A DNA stretch of 64,000 bases. Source: Gordius sp. MW1 (Eukaryota > Nematomorpha > Gordioida > Gordea > Gordiidae). Location: the NCBI GenBank assembly GCA_964036665.1, contig OZ038528.1:26461245-26525244 (forward strand). The letters are read 5' to 3'. The notes below the pieces were generated by a model. That model made no database searches. It had not been told where the DNA came from and saw nothing but the letters and a program-made list of their open reading frames with translations. A program made the translations under genes and the position numbers. The stretch's first letter is position 1, and every line of letters begins with the position of its first letter. Shown here piece by piece: positions 10,302 through 21,197 of this stretch.

Positions 10302-11940
10302 ATTGGCAAAAAAGAATTACCAAATTATGCACAGAGGATATTAATTTTACCAAATGAGGATATACAAGTCTAAGACCCGATTGTGGAAGAAGAGGGCGAA
10401 GAAACCGTTAGAAATAGAAGAAATTAAAAGAAGTTGATCGAAATGTAGAGAGTTCATCGTAGAATGATTTTCTGAATATACCAGGAGTGATTCAAACACC
10501 GCCGAAAAGAAAAAGCAGATTGGGCCGGGCACCGCTTAGATTAATTGAGGAAATGTAATATCTGTCAACGAAAGGGAGAAAAATGTACTAACAATATAGT
10601 CATGTATTGTAACGCATATATACATACATACTAGTGTTGGAGCGCGTCATTTAAGACCAGCACTATAAAATAAGTAAACTGACTTAGTACCATCACCGTT
10701 ATAAGGGTCCATCATGAGATGCGCTTCCCTAGTGTAAGGTCTCTATTTTTTCTAATTCCCTCTTCCATGGTCCTAAACTTTAGATAAAATTTCAATGGGG
10801 CGAGCCTCTTGTTTTTATAGAACCGCCACATGTGCCACATTTTCTGGTTGCATTAAACTATCACATTTATGAAACAAATAAAGCATGAAGAGATAGGGGG
10901 TACTTTGTACTACTTACTTTTTTTAACATAAAATAGCAACACTATGGATAAAAAATGTTTATTTTATTTTATAATTATATATTGCCTAACCTATGGCTTA
11001 AATACCTCGCTACGAGTTGTAATGTAAGCATTATTATAACTAGCATACAGTTCGGTCGTTAGTTTTACAATGATAGTTTTATAAAATTATTTAAATTTTG
11101 AGTTAAAATTGGGATACTGGAGCACGTGGGATAAATTCCAATTTTTAATCATTTAAAAAATTAAATAAAAATTGAAGTGTACGTTTAAGCCGTGAAATAT
11201 AAGTTAAAAAATATTAGACAACACATTTTTATAAAAAAATAGGGGCTGGCAGGCACTTTAAGGAGATAGGAAAATTAAAAATATAGAGCTTATTGGTTAT
11301 TTCAAAATAATATGTATTCGTTTAATTAATAACACTTACAATTATTTTATCGGAAAAGAAACAAGTATAATTTGGCGTTAAAAATGTAAGAGTCCCCAAT
11401 CGGGCTCGAGAGGATTCCTGCATCTTGGGTTAAAAATAATCGAGCTTTTCAAATTATATTTTAAATAGTTTTTTTTAACTGTAACGGAATTAATTTTAAT
11501 GTTGAATTGAATAATATGATGATTCCATCGTTGCAAAATAATTTAATTTTTAACAAATCATTTATCGAAATTTATAGCAATAACATTATTGTATGCTACG
11601 AGATAATTTAGATACTGAATTCATAATTTGTTTAAAAATTACATGGGCTTAATAACTTAATTTTTTTGGACGGGCATTACAAAAATACCAAGCTTAGATT
11701 GAGCTCAGCCCATTAAAAAACAATAGATTTCTAAATCGCCTAAACAGATGTTATTAATAACAAATTTAGAATATTAAATATTAATCTACACCTATCACAG
11801 GTATTAAATGATGTCAAGTTGAAAAGGGGAAACAACTGAAAAAGAATTTTATAGAGAAAGTTCATGTTAGTTTTAAAATGGGTATTTTCATCAAATAAAT
11901 TTGTTTTTTTAAATAGACGGTTCAACAAGAAAAATTAACT
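10302..11940. other. Intergenic or intronic, no gene seen
   Basis: AT-rich sequence. Minus frames of 61-62 codons (10347-10532 and 11740-11928) have no recognisable content and no splice context, and look like chance. Confidence 0.45.
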
Positions 11941-11944
11941 GGCA

Positions 11945-12170
11945 AACTGTTTGCAGATCCTGGTAGAGTTTTTCACGATAAACACAAATATGTTTTTTCT
12001 CTCTATACGTCAAGTTTTTTAAATATTCGCTGGTCGCCAAAAACAGCGATTTTAACGTTTTTCAAACGTGAATCTTGAAAATTAATTGGTAAAAATTTTA
12101 TTTATCCTCTCCCCTCTATCTACGAATTAAATCTATAAAATAAAATTTTTACCAATTAATATGCAAGTTA
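11945..12170. mobile_element. Decayed Harbinger-like MITE end plus an inverted repeat
   Basis: 11945-12030 is a diverged copy of the left end of the palindromic element at 46891-47798 (GTAGAGTTTTT, ACAAATATGTTTT, ATACGTCAAGTTTTTT). Immediately after it, 12080-12167 forms an inverted repeat with arms ATTAATTGGTAAAAATTTTA and its complement. No coding capacity. Confidence 0.5.
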
Positions 12171-12479
12171 TGGCGGTTTGTCATACCTCATAGCAACCCC
12201 GCCTCTATTAAACTTTTGGTCAGCCTTTATACTAGCCTCTTACCCATACCAAAAAATTGGACAAATTCAAAAAAAAGTCACAAAAAATTATAAATCAAGT
12301 GATGCAATAAAAGGTTGGTTTTGGGCCTTCAAACGGTTACTAATTTAAGACAAGTAAGGCACAAAAAACATGGTTGGTCATTGGCCGGGGACCCGTCAGC
12401 ATTTATTTTTAGCCAAATAATTTATTTTTTGATGGGAAATTATATTTGCAACAGACGCTCTAAAAGGTTTGAAAGCTGC

Positions 12480-12995
12480 GAGCCAAAAATAAAAAAAGGA
12501 TTTTAGCATCGACCGGGATCAGATGAATTAAGTTAAAAAGTCATTGTTTTTTGGGAAAAAAATATAAAGGTAGAAGCGTAGGTCGATTTCCGGCTGGGGT
12601 CAGACAAATTGGGACGAGTTATGAGATTCACAACCGTAAGCAGTATAAATAAATTTAAAAAAATTAGCCTTAACCCAGGGTCGGAAAAATCAGATGTAAG
12701 CATCATAGGTCATCATCCGTTTTTAGGCAATATAGCCAATTTCGCAAGTATCCGTCATAAAGCAGTTGCAAAAAAATGATAATGGTAATTAGACGCAGCA
12801 CAAAAGTAATAATAGAATTTAAGCTCGGCGAGGTAAGAAAAATTAAAGCCAATTAGGGGTCAATAGGTAGTCAGTATGCGTGAGCAAAATGCCTTATCCA
12901 GTAGCATAAATTATCATTATAATCAACACAAAGTGGACGGGGCGTGACGTAACTGTATATTTTTCACCTAAAGCGAGCCCATAAATTTCATAACA
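12480..12995. repeat. Dispersed repeat sharing its end with the HINE-like family
   Basis: This block resembles 33945-34290: TTTTAGCATnnnCCGGGnTCAGA, a stretch with GACGCAGCACAAAAGTAATAAT, GGCGAGGTnnnAAAAAntaAAGCCAAT, and an end GAGCCCATAAATT. The end equals the reverse complement of the HINE-like start. No gene. Confidence 0.45.
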
Positions 12996-13420
12996 ATTAA
13001 AAACAAATAAATCATCAAATCAAAGCTTAATTCAATAGGAATATATAAATGTTTAACTAGAACACTAAATAAATCTACGTACTTGATTTTCAACATTTTT
13101 TGAAACGTCATACCAAGTGATTAGTTCTTGCTTCGTATACGAGATCAGTTCATTCAAGTAAAGCTGAACACTGAAAACGCAAGTCGTATTATATCCCATA
13201 ACTTGAGGATATAGATCACAAAAACATAAAAATATATATATTAAATATCTATAATTGTTATATTCACGAGAATATAAATTTTATTTATGCAAATTTATTA
13301 TTTATTTGATTAATGCTTGTATTGTTAAAGTAGCTATTCTAGCTGGAACTTGAAACTTTAAAAAAAACTTAATTGGTTACTTTTTAAAATGAGAAACTAT
13401 ACACTAAAACTAATACTTAT

Positions 13421-13838
13421 TTGGCTGAAATAGACCATCTGATCTGTAGGTCAAGACATCTAAAAATCGTCAAAAACTTTCATGTAATTTTGGACCCTCT
13501 CATTGATGACGCTGAACATTGTGCAATAGCCGCTGAACTAGTGCTTAAAGCAGCTACCCTACGGGTTCCTTCGACACGGAAATCCCCTAAAATAAGGCCC
13601 CAAGGTATGTCCCAAACCACTGAATTTAGGGACCGCCTACACCTAAAAATCTAAAACAACAACCTTTCCGACCTGTCGATAAACGATCACAGCATGAAAA
13701 TATCAGAAAATTCCCTTGAAGGACCAGAGTCGAATTAGAACAAAGACATGGTTTTCAGAAAAAACACTTGGGCTCCTCAAGACAAAATCTAACATCTACT
13801 TTGATAGAAATGAGTTTCCTTTCAAAAACGCATGCTTA
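13421..13838 (+). pseudogene. LINE endonuclease C-terminal fragment and linker
   Basis: The start of the reading, AEIDHLICRSRHLKIVKN, matches the end of APE-type LINE endonucleases, where an IDH precedes the last strands. The conserved SDH motif is not intact. The frame closes at 13654 and the rest up to 13838 is read in other frames. The element was 5'-truncated here on insertion, so no upstream endonuclease exists in this copy. Confidence 0.65.
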
Positions 13839-14093
13839 TGTAGGGAAATTATGGTTACCTTGGAACACCCTTCTTACTCGATTTGAATACACACTATTCA
13901 TACTCCACCGTATTCTATTCACAATCATTATAATTTGAATAACCCCCAACTAACGTAGGAGTTATGCATATTACCCTCGATAGTATGATATATAAACTAA
14001 TGCGCGGTATCGAATAGTATCTATTATTATATTATATCTTTTGGTATTAATAAAGTTCCTTTAGTTAGCTAAAACTAGTGTAGAAAACCTACA
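13839..14093 (+). repeat. TRIM LTR1 (255 bp)
   Basis: It is bounded by a perfect TGTAGG / CCTACA inverted pair. A second copy begins at 14700 with the same 20 leading bases. An ATTAATAAAG stretch near 14046-14055 sits where a polyadenylation signal would be. Confidence 0.87.
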
Positions 14094-14095
14094 AT

Positions 14096-14113
14096 TGGTG
14101 ACCCCGACGTGAT
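14096..14113 (+). promoter_or_regulatory. TRIM primer binding site complementary to tRNA-Trp
   Basis: tggtgaccccgacgtgat begins two bases after LTR1 and is complementary to the 3' end of animal tRNA-Trp with its CCA tail. A one-base variant lies at 18502-18519 after LTR2. Confidence 0.85.
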
Positions 14114-14315
14114 GGGGGGAGCCGAAGGTATTTAATTCCTCCCCCCCCAAAAGATTTATAACCCCAACTCATTTTTGTTTTTATCCCCCCCCCCCCCCAT
14201 AACAGTACCTTTGATTATTTTTGGGCACTAGGTTCTAAAACCATCACCAAATACGAGACTGACAAAGAGATCGAAAGACAAAACAATCAATCCTTCAACT
14301 ATCAAACAATCCCTC

Positions 14316-14482
14316 TCCCAATATGTGGAACGAACCTAACTACAATCCCAAGGTAAATGTGTCCCAATATGTGGAACGAACCTTACTACAATCCCCAAGG
14401 TAAATGTGTCCCAATTTGTGGAACGAACCTAACTACAATCCCAAGGTAAAGGTGTCCCAATATGTGGAACGAACCTAACTAG
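14316..14482 (+). repeat. Tandem minisatellite in the TRIM internal region
   Basis: About four copies of a 46-47-base unit are present, each with CCCAATATGTGGAACGAACC, a short spacer and CCCAAGGTAAATGTGT. The last unit is partial. No reading frame runs through it. Confidence 0.85.
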
Positions 14483-14683
14483 CTGGGGCGATTACGATGA
14501 CAATCTAAACGCCTTACTACACTAAACAATGTCTTTTGCAACGTCTGCCGAAATTGAAATTGTCCACTACTCAACACGGCCATCACAAACAACACAACAC
14601 AAACCTTCACGGCCTTTAAGAGCAAGGACTACAAGTTCGGCGAAACAATGAAAATTAGTGTTTTTGGATTGCTATGCAATTTT

Positions 14684-14699
14684 TTAAGAAGGGGGTATC
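14684..14699 (+). promoter_or_regulatory. TRIM polypurine tract
   Basis: TTAAGAAGGGGGTATC directly precedes the TG of LTR2, as expected for the plus-strand primer. Just upstream (14669-14683) lies ATTGCTATGCAATTT, the palindromic motif also found at the HINE-like ends. Confidence 0.7.
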
Positions 14700-14894
14700 T
14701 GTAGGGAAATTATGGTTACCTTGGAACACCTTTTTACTCGATTTGAATACACACTATTCATACGCCACCGTATTCTATTCACAATCATTATAATTTGAAT
14801 AGCCCCCCCCCCAACTAACGTACGAATTATGCATATTAACCTCGATAGTATGATATATAAACTAATGCGTGCCATCGAATAAGAGCTATTATTA
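14700..14894 (+). repeat. TRIM LTR2, left part
   Basis: It is a copy of LTR1 from TGTAGGGAAATTATGG through CATCGAATA, with few differences (for example a longer C run). It is cut at TTATTA by the nested element that starts ATTGCTATGC at 14895. The right part resumes at 18438. Confidence 0.87.
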
Positions 14895-15829
14895 ATTGCT
14901 ATGCAATTTATGGGCTCGTTTTTTGTTGTCCGTCCGTCCGTTGTCCGTTGTCCGTCTACCCTCCCTATCTATTTGCATTGGGTATATTAGGTTATCGATT
15001 TTTTAAATTAATGCATGAGAAAGAGGTGCCCCACCCCTCATCTCTATCTCCCTCGCTGTGTTATTTTTTAAATTAATGCATAAGAGGTGCCCCACCCCTC
15101 ATCTCTATGTCCCTCGCTTTCGGGCGGGGTCGGGTTTTAATTGCTACGTTAAATTAATGCATAAGTATTAATTGCTATGCAATTTATGGGCTCGTTTTTT
15201 GTTGTCCGTTGTCCGTTGTCCGTTGTCCGTCCGTTGTCCGTCTACCCTCCCTATCTATTTGCATTGGGTATATTAGGTTATCGATTTTTTAAATTAATGC
15301 ATGAGAAAGAGGTGCCCCACCCCTCATCTCTATCTCCCTCGCTGTGTTATTTATTAAATTAATGCATAAGTGGTGCCCCACCCCTCATCTCTATCTCCCT
15401 CGCTTTCGGGGTCGGGTTTTAATTGCTACGTTAAATTAATGCATAAGTATATCCATTCGTTTTTGAATTGGGTAACATTGATATTAATTGCTATAATTAC
15501 CCTATGCCCTCCACTACAAGGGCCTATGCCTCTACTGATATGGGTCCCTGTGTCCCTACAAAAGCCTATGCCTCTATTAATGTGGGTTCGAACCCCGGCG
15601 AACGTTCTGAATTGCTAGTTCGCTTCCCGGAGAGGGCAAATTTTTTTTTTATTTTTTAAATTAAATTAATATATTTTTCCTGTTACTACCATTGATAATA
15701 TGACTTTTTGGCCGTCCGCTTGTTCTATTATTGTTTCATTTTATTAATTTTATATAATAAACATAAATAAAAGTTGTTTACTTTTAATTGCTATGCAATT
15801 TAACTAGTTTTGGGGTTAGAATCCCGGAG

Positions 15830-16880
15830 TTTTTTTTGACTCTTATGATTGTTCTTGTTACTATCATTGATAATAAGACTTTTTGGCCGTCCGCTGGCTG
15901 CTGACCAATGAAAAAAATGACCATTGGCCAAAATGTGAATCCGAGTTTATTTTTTCGTTTTTTTTTGACTATTATGATTGTTCCTGTTACTACCATTGAT
16001 AATAAGACTTTTTGGCCATCCGTTGGGTGCTGACCAATGAAAAAAATGACCATTGGCCTAAATGTGAATCCAATTTTTTTTTCTTCGTTTTTTTTTGACT
16101 ATTATGATTGTTCCTGTTACTACCATTGCTATTATGACTTTTTGGTCGCCCGTTGGCTGCTGACCAATGGAATAAAATGACCATTGGCCAAAATGTGCTT
16201 CAAAAAATTTTTTTTCGTTTTTTTTTTTTGACTATTTGGAATTTATATCCACTTTTATCGTGTCCTGGCTGCTGACCAATGGAAAAAAATGACCATTGGC
16301 CAAAATGTGAATCGAAATTTTTTTTTTTCGTTTTTTTTTGACTATTATGATTGTTCCTGTTCCTACCATTGCTATCATTACTTTTAGGCCGTCCGCTGGC
16401 TGCTGACCAATGAAAAAAATGACCATTTGCCAAAATGTGAATCCGAGTTTATTTTTTCGTTTTTTTTTGACTATTATGATTGTTCCTGTTACTACCATTG
16501 CTATTATGACTTTTTGGCCGTCCGCTGGCTGCTGCCCAATGGAATAAAATGACCATTGGCCAAAATGTGATTCGAAAACTTTTTTTTCGTTTTTTTTTGA
16601 CTATTATGAATTTATATCCACTTTTACCGTGTCCTGGCTGCTGACCAATGGAAAAAATGACCATTGGCCAAAATGTGAAACGAAAATTTTTTTTTCGTTT
16701 TTTTTACTCTTATGAATTTATATCCACTTTTACCGTGTGCTGGCTGCTGACCAATGGAAAAAAATGACCATTGGCCAAAGTGAGCATCAAAATTTTTTTT
16801 CCCCCGTTTTTTTGGTTATCATTGACTTATAGAGTATCTGTTGGTACTGACCAATAGAGAAAAAATGACCATTGGCCAAA
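15830..16880 (+). repeat. Minisatellite array 1 of the HINE-like element
   Basis: About nine units of roughly 105-135 bases. Each carries GACCAATGGAAAAAAATGAC, then CATTGGCC, a T-rich run with TTTCG, GACTATTATGA, and often TTTTTGGCCGTCCGCTGGCT. The CCAATGG...CCATTGG pair can fold into a 7-9-bp stem around an A-rich loop. Minus-strand frames read through the units as repetitive K/N-rich polypeptides, and they are not genes. Confidence 0.88.
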
Positions 16881-17399
16881 TTTTTGATTTTTTCAATTAA
16901 AAATTGTTCAAATTCAACAAAAAATTTCTCCCAACAATTCTGCAAATTCTTAACATTGTGATGTTTTATAATATAATGTTTGTTAGACCCATAATCACTA
17001 AAGGCCATAAAAACTAATGTAATACGCAACTAGATGCAAACACTAAATCTAACCCTAACCCTTGCCTATATTACATTTTGCCTATATTACATTTTGCCTA
17101 TAAATGGAAAATTTGTATAAATAATTAATTAATAATTAGGCATTGAATACCCCCCTATAGGCATTCTCGCCCCTTCCTACCTTTCTCGCCCATAAAGTGC
17201 ATAGCAAATATGATACATTTATACGAAGTATAGATGAGTCGTCCCCCCTTCCCTTCCCCCCTTCCCTTCTCCCCTCCCCCTTCCCACGAGGGCCGAAGGC
17301 CCGAGTTTATCTATTCGTTTTTGAATTGGGTAACATTGATATTAATTGCTATAATTACCCTATGCCCTCCACTACAAGGGCCTATGCCTCTACTGTTGT

Positions 17400-18060
17400 T
17401 CTTGTTAATACCATTGATAATATGACTTTTTGACCGTCCGCAAACTACTGACCATTGAAAAAAATGACCATTGGCCAAAATGTGAATCCGAGTTTATTTT
17501 TTCGTTTTTTTTTTGACTATTATGATTGTTCTTGTTACTATCATTGATAATAAGACTTTTTGGCCGTCCGCTGGCTCCTGACCGATGGAAAAAATGACCA
17601 TTGGCCAAAATGTGAATCGAAATTATTTTTTTCGTTTTTTTTTGACTATTATGATTGTTCCTGTTCCTACCATTGCTATTATGACTTTTTGGCCGTCCGC
17701 TGGCTGCTGACCAATGGAATAAAATGACCATTGGCCAAAATGTGATTCGAAAATTTTTTTTTCGTTTTTTTTGACTATTATGAATTTATATCCACTTTTA
17801 CCGTGTGCTGGCTGCTGACCAATGGAAAAAAATGTCCATTGGCCAAAATGTGATTCGAAAATTTTTTTTTCGTTTTTTTTACTCTTATGAATATATATCC
17901 GCTTTTACCGTGGGCTGGCTGCTGACCAATGGAAAAAAATGACCTTTGCCCAAAGTGAGCATCAAAATTTTTTTTTCCGTTTTTTTGGCTATCATTGACT
18001 TATAGAGTATCTGTTGGTACTGACCAATGGAGAAAAAATGACCATTGGCCAAATTTTTGA
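17400..18060 (+). repeat. Minisatellite array 2 of the HINE-like element
   Basis: About six units of the same minisatellite as array 1. The flank 17940-18437 repeats 16787-17280 almost base for base (matching TATAGAGTATCTGTTGG, ATAATATAATGTTTGTTAGA and the GATGAGTCGTCCCCCC tail), so about 1.1 kb was duplicated. Confidence 0.85.
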
Positions 18061-18437
18061 TTTTTTTAATTAAAAATTGTTCAAATTCAACAAAAAATTT
18101 CTTCCAACAATTCTGCAAATTCTTAACATTGTGATGTTTTATAATATAATGTTTGTTAGACCCATAATCACTAAAGGCCATAAAAACTAATGTAATGCGC
18201 AACTAGATGCAAACACTAAATCTATATTACATTTTGCCTATATTACTTTTTGCCTATAAATGAAAAATTTGTATAAATAATTAATTAATCATTAGGCATT
18301 TAATACCCCCCTATAGGCATTCTCGCCCCTTCCCACCTTTCTTGCCCATAAATTGCATAGCAAATATGATACATTTATACGAAGTATAGATGAGTCGTCC
18401 CCCCTTCCCTTCCCCCCTTCCCTTCTCCCCTCCCCCT

Positions 18438-18658
18438 TTATTACTTTTGGTATTAATAAAGTTTCTTTAGTTAGCTAAAAGTAGGCTAAAAAACCTACAA
18501 GTGGTGATCCCGACGTGATGGGGGGAGCCGAAAGTATTTAATTCCTCCCCCCCCCCCAAATATTTATAACCCCAACTCTACATTTTTGTTTTTACCCCCC
18601 CCCCCCCCCCCCATAACAGTACCTTTTAGTTAGCTAAAAGTAGGCTAGAAAACCTACA
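18438..18658 (+). repeat. TRIM LTR2 right part, second primer site and LTR3 stub
   Basis: 18438-18499 completes LTR2 and ends CCTACA. A second primer site (18502-18519) and about 100 bases of internal sequence follow. They stop inside AGTACCTTTTAG, where the sequence jumps to the last 37 LTR bases (GTTAGCTAAAAGTAGGCTAG and on to CCTACA). The jump occurs at a shared CCTTT(T)AG, suggesting microhomology-mediated loss of most of a second unit. Confidence 0.82.
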
Positions 18659-18662
18659 CTTA

Positions 18663-19421
18663 TCCGCTCTTAGCAAGCGTATTAAATCCAGCATTAGACA
18701 AGATAAAATTGCGTTTATTAACGCTAAAACCACAGAGGCCGAAGCGGCAGCACGCTCTAATAACAATCGCCAGCTTTTTACCATTCTAGACAGCCTTAAC
18801 TATAACACAATCTCCAAACGAGCCTACAACAGCATAAACACAGTTGGCGGCTCCAACGACTCATTGGCCCAAACTAAAGCTTGGGAAGACCATTTTCGAT
18901 CAATTTTGTCGCCCCAGCTCTTATTTCCTGTAGTGGATATATACAGAGGATTTATCGTTAACTTCAAAGGCCCACCACCCCTCCACATCGATACGGAGCC
19001 CCCCTCTTTATCCGAAATTGACAGAGCTATCAAGTCACTCAAATCCCACAAAGCGGCCGACCCGTCAGGTCTAACCTCAGAAGCATTCAAAGCTGACTCC
19101 CATATTTCTAGGTCTCTTTTGCACCACTTGTTTCGGAAAGTTTGGACGAAAGAGGTTATACCGAACTCCTGGACAATAGGTCACTTGATCAAACTTTTCA
19201 AAAAAGGAGATCCATCCAATCCCAACAACTACCGGGGCGTGACTATCATTAACCTTGAATCAAAAATATTCATCAAGGTTATATACAATCGAATTTACAG
19301 CGAGGTGGATGAAATAATTAAAAACAATCAAACAGGGTTTAGGAAGTGCCGTACGACGAAAGAGCACATAATAACATTAAGGAATATAATGGATATCTCA
19401 CGGACAGGCGGTGCCCCCTGA
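18663..19421 (+). pseudogene. LINE reverse transcriptase, N-terminal and palm part
   Basis: After the CTTA duplication a frame reads as the LINE linker (SALSKRIKSSIRQDKI) and continues into the 185-codon ORF at 18864-19421. RT motifs are clear: SLKSHKAADPSGLTSEAFK (block 1), IPNSWTIGHLIKLFKKGDP with NNYRGVTIIN (block 2) and NNQTGFRKCRTTKEHI (block 2a/3). The frame stops at 19421, before the FVDFAKAFDSL-like block, which is present in other frames just after. It would have primed on chromosomal DNA in target-primed reverse transcription. Confidence 0.85.
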
Positions 19422-20490
19422 TTCTCATCGCTAAAGCTTTTGACTCGCTGTGCCATCTATACATTTGGGAAGCGCTATGCCTATAAGGCTTGCCTAAGAA
19501 AATAACTCTCATGATCTTTCTACTCTACGAAAACATGAAACTAGTTATCTCCTAACTCCACCATAAATCGGAGCCCATACCAGTAACATCGGGTGTCAGG
19601 CACGGTTGCCCTCTGTCCCCTCTCCTCTTTATAATTGCGATGGATCTAATAATGAAGAGATCCACACTTCCGACCGATGGTATAAAAACTAAACGGCACT
19701 ACTCTATCATCCCTGCTGTTCGCAGACAACATATGTCTAGTGGCTTCTTCTATTTCCAAAGCACAACTTATGTTAGACAGGTTCAGCATCCAAGCCAAGC
19801 AAGCAGGACTGTTTATAAACCCCGACGCTCAATGATTCGTATAAACGATTCTTCGAACTCTACTCTGGTAATCAAAACAACGTAATAAATGCATCTCAAA
19901 AAGTCCGTTATTTGGGAGTGGACCTTACTCCAGATACCTACGCCGAAGCGGATGTCGAATCGAAGCTCCGTCGGACCATGGTTAAATTCTACTCATGCTC
20001 GGCGATTTCGCGCTCACGTTAACTGACGCTCTATACGCGTCTGAGGATTTTCAAAGTCACTATCCTACCAATTCTCCTATACGGTTGCGAATCTTGGTCA
20101 CTGAAGGCTCCCAGCTTAAAGAAACTGCAAGTCAGTCTCAATAAAATGCTACGTATCGTTTGCCGGATATTTTATCCTACGAGAATAACCAACAAGGATC
20201 TATGGGTGCCCTGCAAAATCGCTCCAATTAAAAACATTCTACTCGCGAGATGAGGTTTTCTGGCTCATCAAGTACGAAGGAAGGGAACCAACTACTGCCT
20301 ATCTTCCCTGTTCTGGGGTCCACCCCAGCTAAAAGGTCGCAAATGCAATGGCAGTTGGCTCTACAAGGTGTTTCGCGATGTCCAAACACTAGGCCTGATT
20401 GGAATTTATTACTGACCATCATGCAAGACAAAAAACTTTGGAAAGACTTCTCAAAGAACCATTTATTGCGGCTCTCTCATTAAGGATCTT
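19422..20490 (+). pseudogene. LINE RT C-terminal half and tail, frameshifted
   Basis: Short frames preserve AFDSL near 19436, GVRHGCPLSPLLF near 19591 and MDLIMKRSTL at 19640. A FADN-type active-site remnant occurs near 19725, ILLYGCESWSL near 20075 and a RW-FLAHQVR-like segment near 20248. Each lies in a different frame, so several frameshifts have accumulated. The ORFs listed at 19640 and 20250 are pieces of this relic. Confidence 0.8.
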
Positions 20491-20726
20491 CACACGCATT
20501 ATTCATTTACGACATTATTAAAAGGCTTTACATTACTCTCAAGTCAATAGGTATTACATATTTACATGTCATAAATACATTGCATATTAACCATTTTGTT
20601 ACAGCATACTTACACACGTTATCACTAACGTGGCCTGATGCGCCATTTGGCGTTAAAAGGGGCTCAACCTTAGATTGCACTAACTAAGCCCTTGGGCGTC
20701 TTCGCGGCAAACATACATACATACAT
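20491..20726 (+). other. LINE 3' UTR with CATA repeat tail
   Basis: Non-coding sequence ending in CATACATACATACATAC. A simple-repeat tail is usual for RTE-type LINEs. The 15-bp target duplication follows at once. Confidence 0.65.
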
Positions 20727-20741
20727 ACTTATTTGGCTGAA

Positions 20742-21197
20742 GTACTACTAAAATATCCTGTCCTTTGTTGGTTTTGAAAACCAATAGATTTGTATAAAGA
20801 TTTAATTTTGTACATCAAACTTATTAATTACCTTCTAAAGCAACTCGTTAAATTTGGTCCTATGCGTTAAAGATGGCTATAATATGATTTCTGAAAAATC
20901 AATTAATTAATTTTAAAAATTAATGCGTCTTGTAAAATGTTAGGAATTTATGAATAGTAAAGAATGGACAGTTTTAACTTCGCAGTCACTAATATTAAGA
21001 ATTCAACAAAAGCTACGCTGATAAATTAAGTTGATTGAGGGATGGTTAAATATAGGTATATAACAAATAATATATAAATAAAATTTAAAGCTTTAAAACC
21101 TTTTAAAAATGGATGACAATTTCACAAAAAACACATTGTTCAAGATTGATAATTTTTGAGGGTCTAAATTCTCTGCCTTAACTAAATGCTGTCATTT
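20742..21197. other. Intergenic, no gene seen
   Basis: AT-rich unique-looking sequence on the far side of the LINE insertion. No coding signal. Confidence 0.45.

Larger units (their letters stand above)
14895..18437 (+). mobile_element. HINE-like (Helentron-type non-autonomous) composite insertion in TRIM LTR2
   Basis: It starts AATTGCTATGCAATTTATGG GCTCG and near its end carries the 19-base complement CCCATAAATTGCATAGCAA. A C/T-rich tail follows, and in sister copies the hairpin GAGGGCCGAAGGCCC. The core holds two arrays of a roughly 110-130-base minisatellite (15830-16880 and 17400-18060). The start is repeated at 15171 and the end at about 17160-17330, so several copies are joined. TTATTA borders both sides. 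Subterminal inverted repeats, a minisatellite core and an end hairpin fit HINE/DINE-like elements, but no helicase is present, so the class is inferred. Confidence 0.6.
13835..18662 (+). mobile_element. TRIM-like miniature LTR retrotransposon, partly tandem
   Basis: The order is LTR1 (13839-14093), internal region (14094-14699), LTR2 (14700-14894 plus 18438-18499, interrupted by a HINE-like element), a second primer site with a partial internal region (18500-18621) and a 37-base stub of a third LTR ending at 18658. A 4-bp CTTA duplication lies at 13835-13838 and 18659-18662. The internal region is about 600 bases and encodes no protein, so it fits a terminal-repeat retrotransposon in miniature that needs enzymes in trans. 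Confidence 0.85.
13412..20741 (+). mobile_element. 5'-truncated LINE with target duplication, split by nested insertions
   Basis: ACTTATTTGGCTGAA occurs at about 13412-13426 and again at about 20727-20741, right after a CATACATACATACATAC tail. This is a 15-bp target-site duplication. Between the copies lie the end of an endonuclease domain (13421-13838), a foreign block (13839-18662), and the RT and C-terminal part (18663-20490). When the foreign block is ignored, the endonuclease-RT linker resumes at the CTTA duplication. The LINE is decayed (several stops and frameshifts after 19420). RT sequence and tail suggest an RTE/CR1-like clade, not certain. Confidence 0.85.

Noticed and set aside
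10347-10532. Minus-strand 61-codon hydrophobic frame
   Set aside because: No splice sites, homology or repetition. Chance is likely.
17205-17232. A loxP-like stretch (TTATACGAAGTATA)
   Set aside because: It resembles one arm of a loxP site only; there is no spacer and second arm, and it belongs to the HINE-like tail repeated at 18365 and 24009.
15830-18060. Regular repeats with spacers, as in a CRISPR array
   Set aside because: Units are over 100 bases with diverged whole-unit copies and no conserved short repeat with unique spacers, in a eukaryotic context.
15784-18202. Many overlapping minus-strand frames of 64-108 codons with recurring MVIFFIGQQ-like text
   Set aside because: They are the CCAATGG minisatellite read in translation; the repeats, not a protein, explain the similarity.
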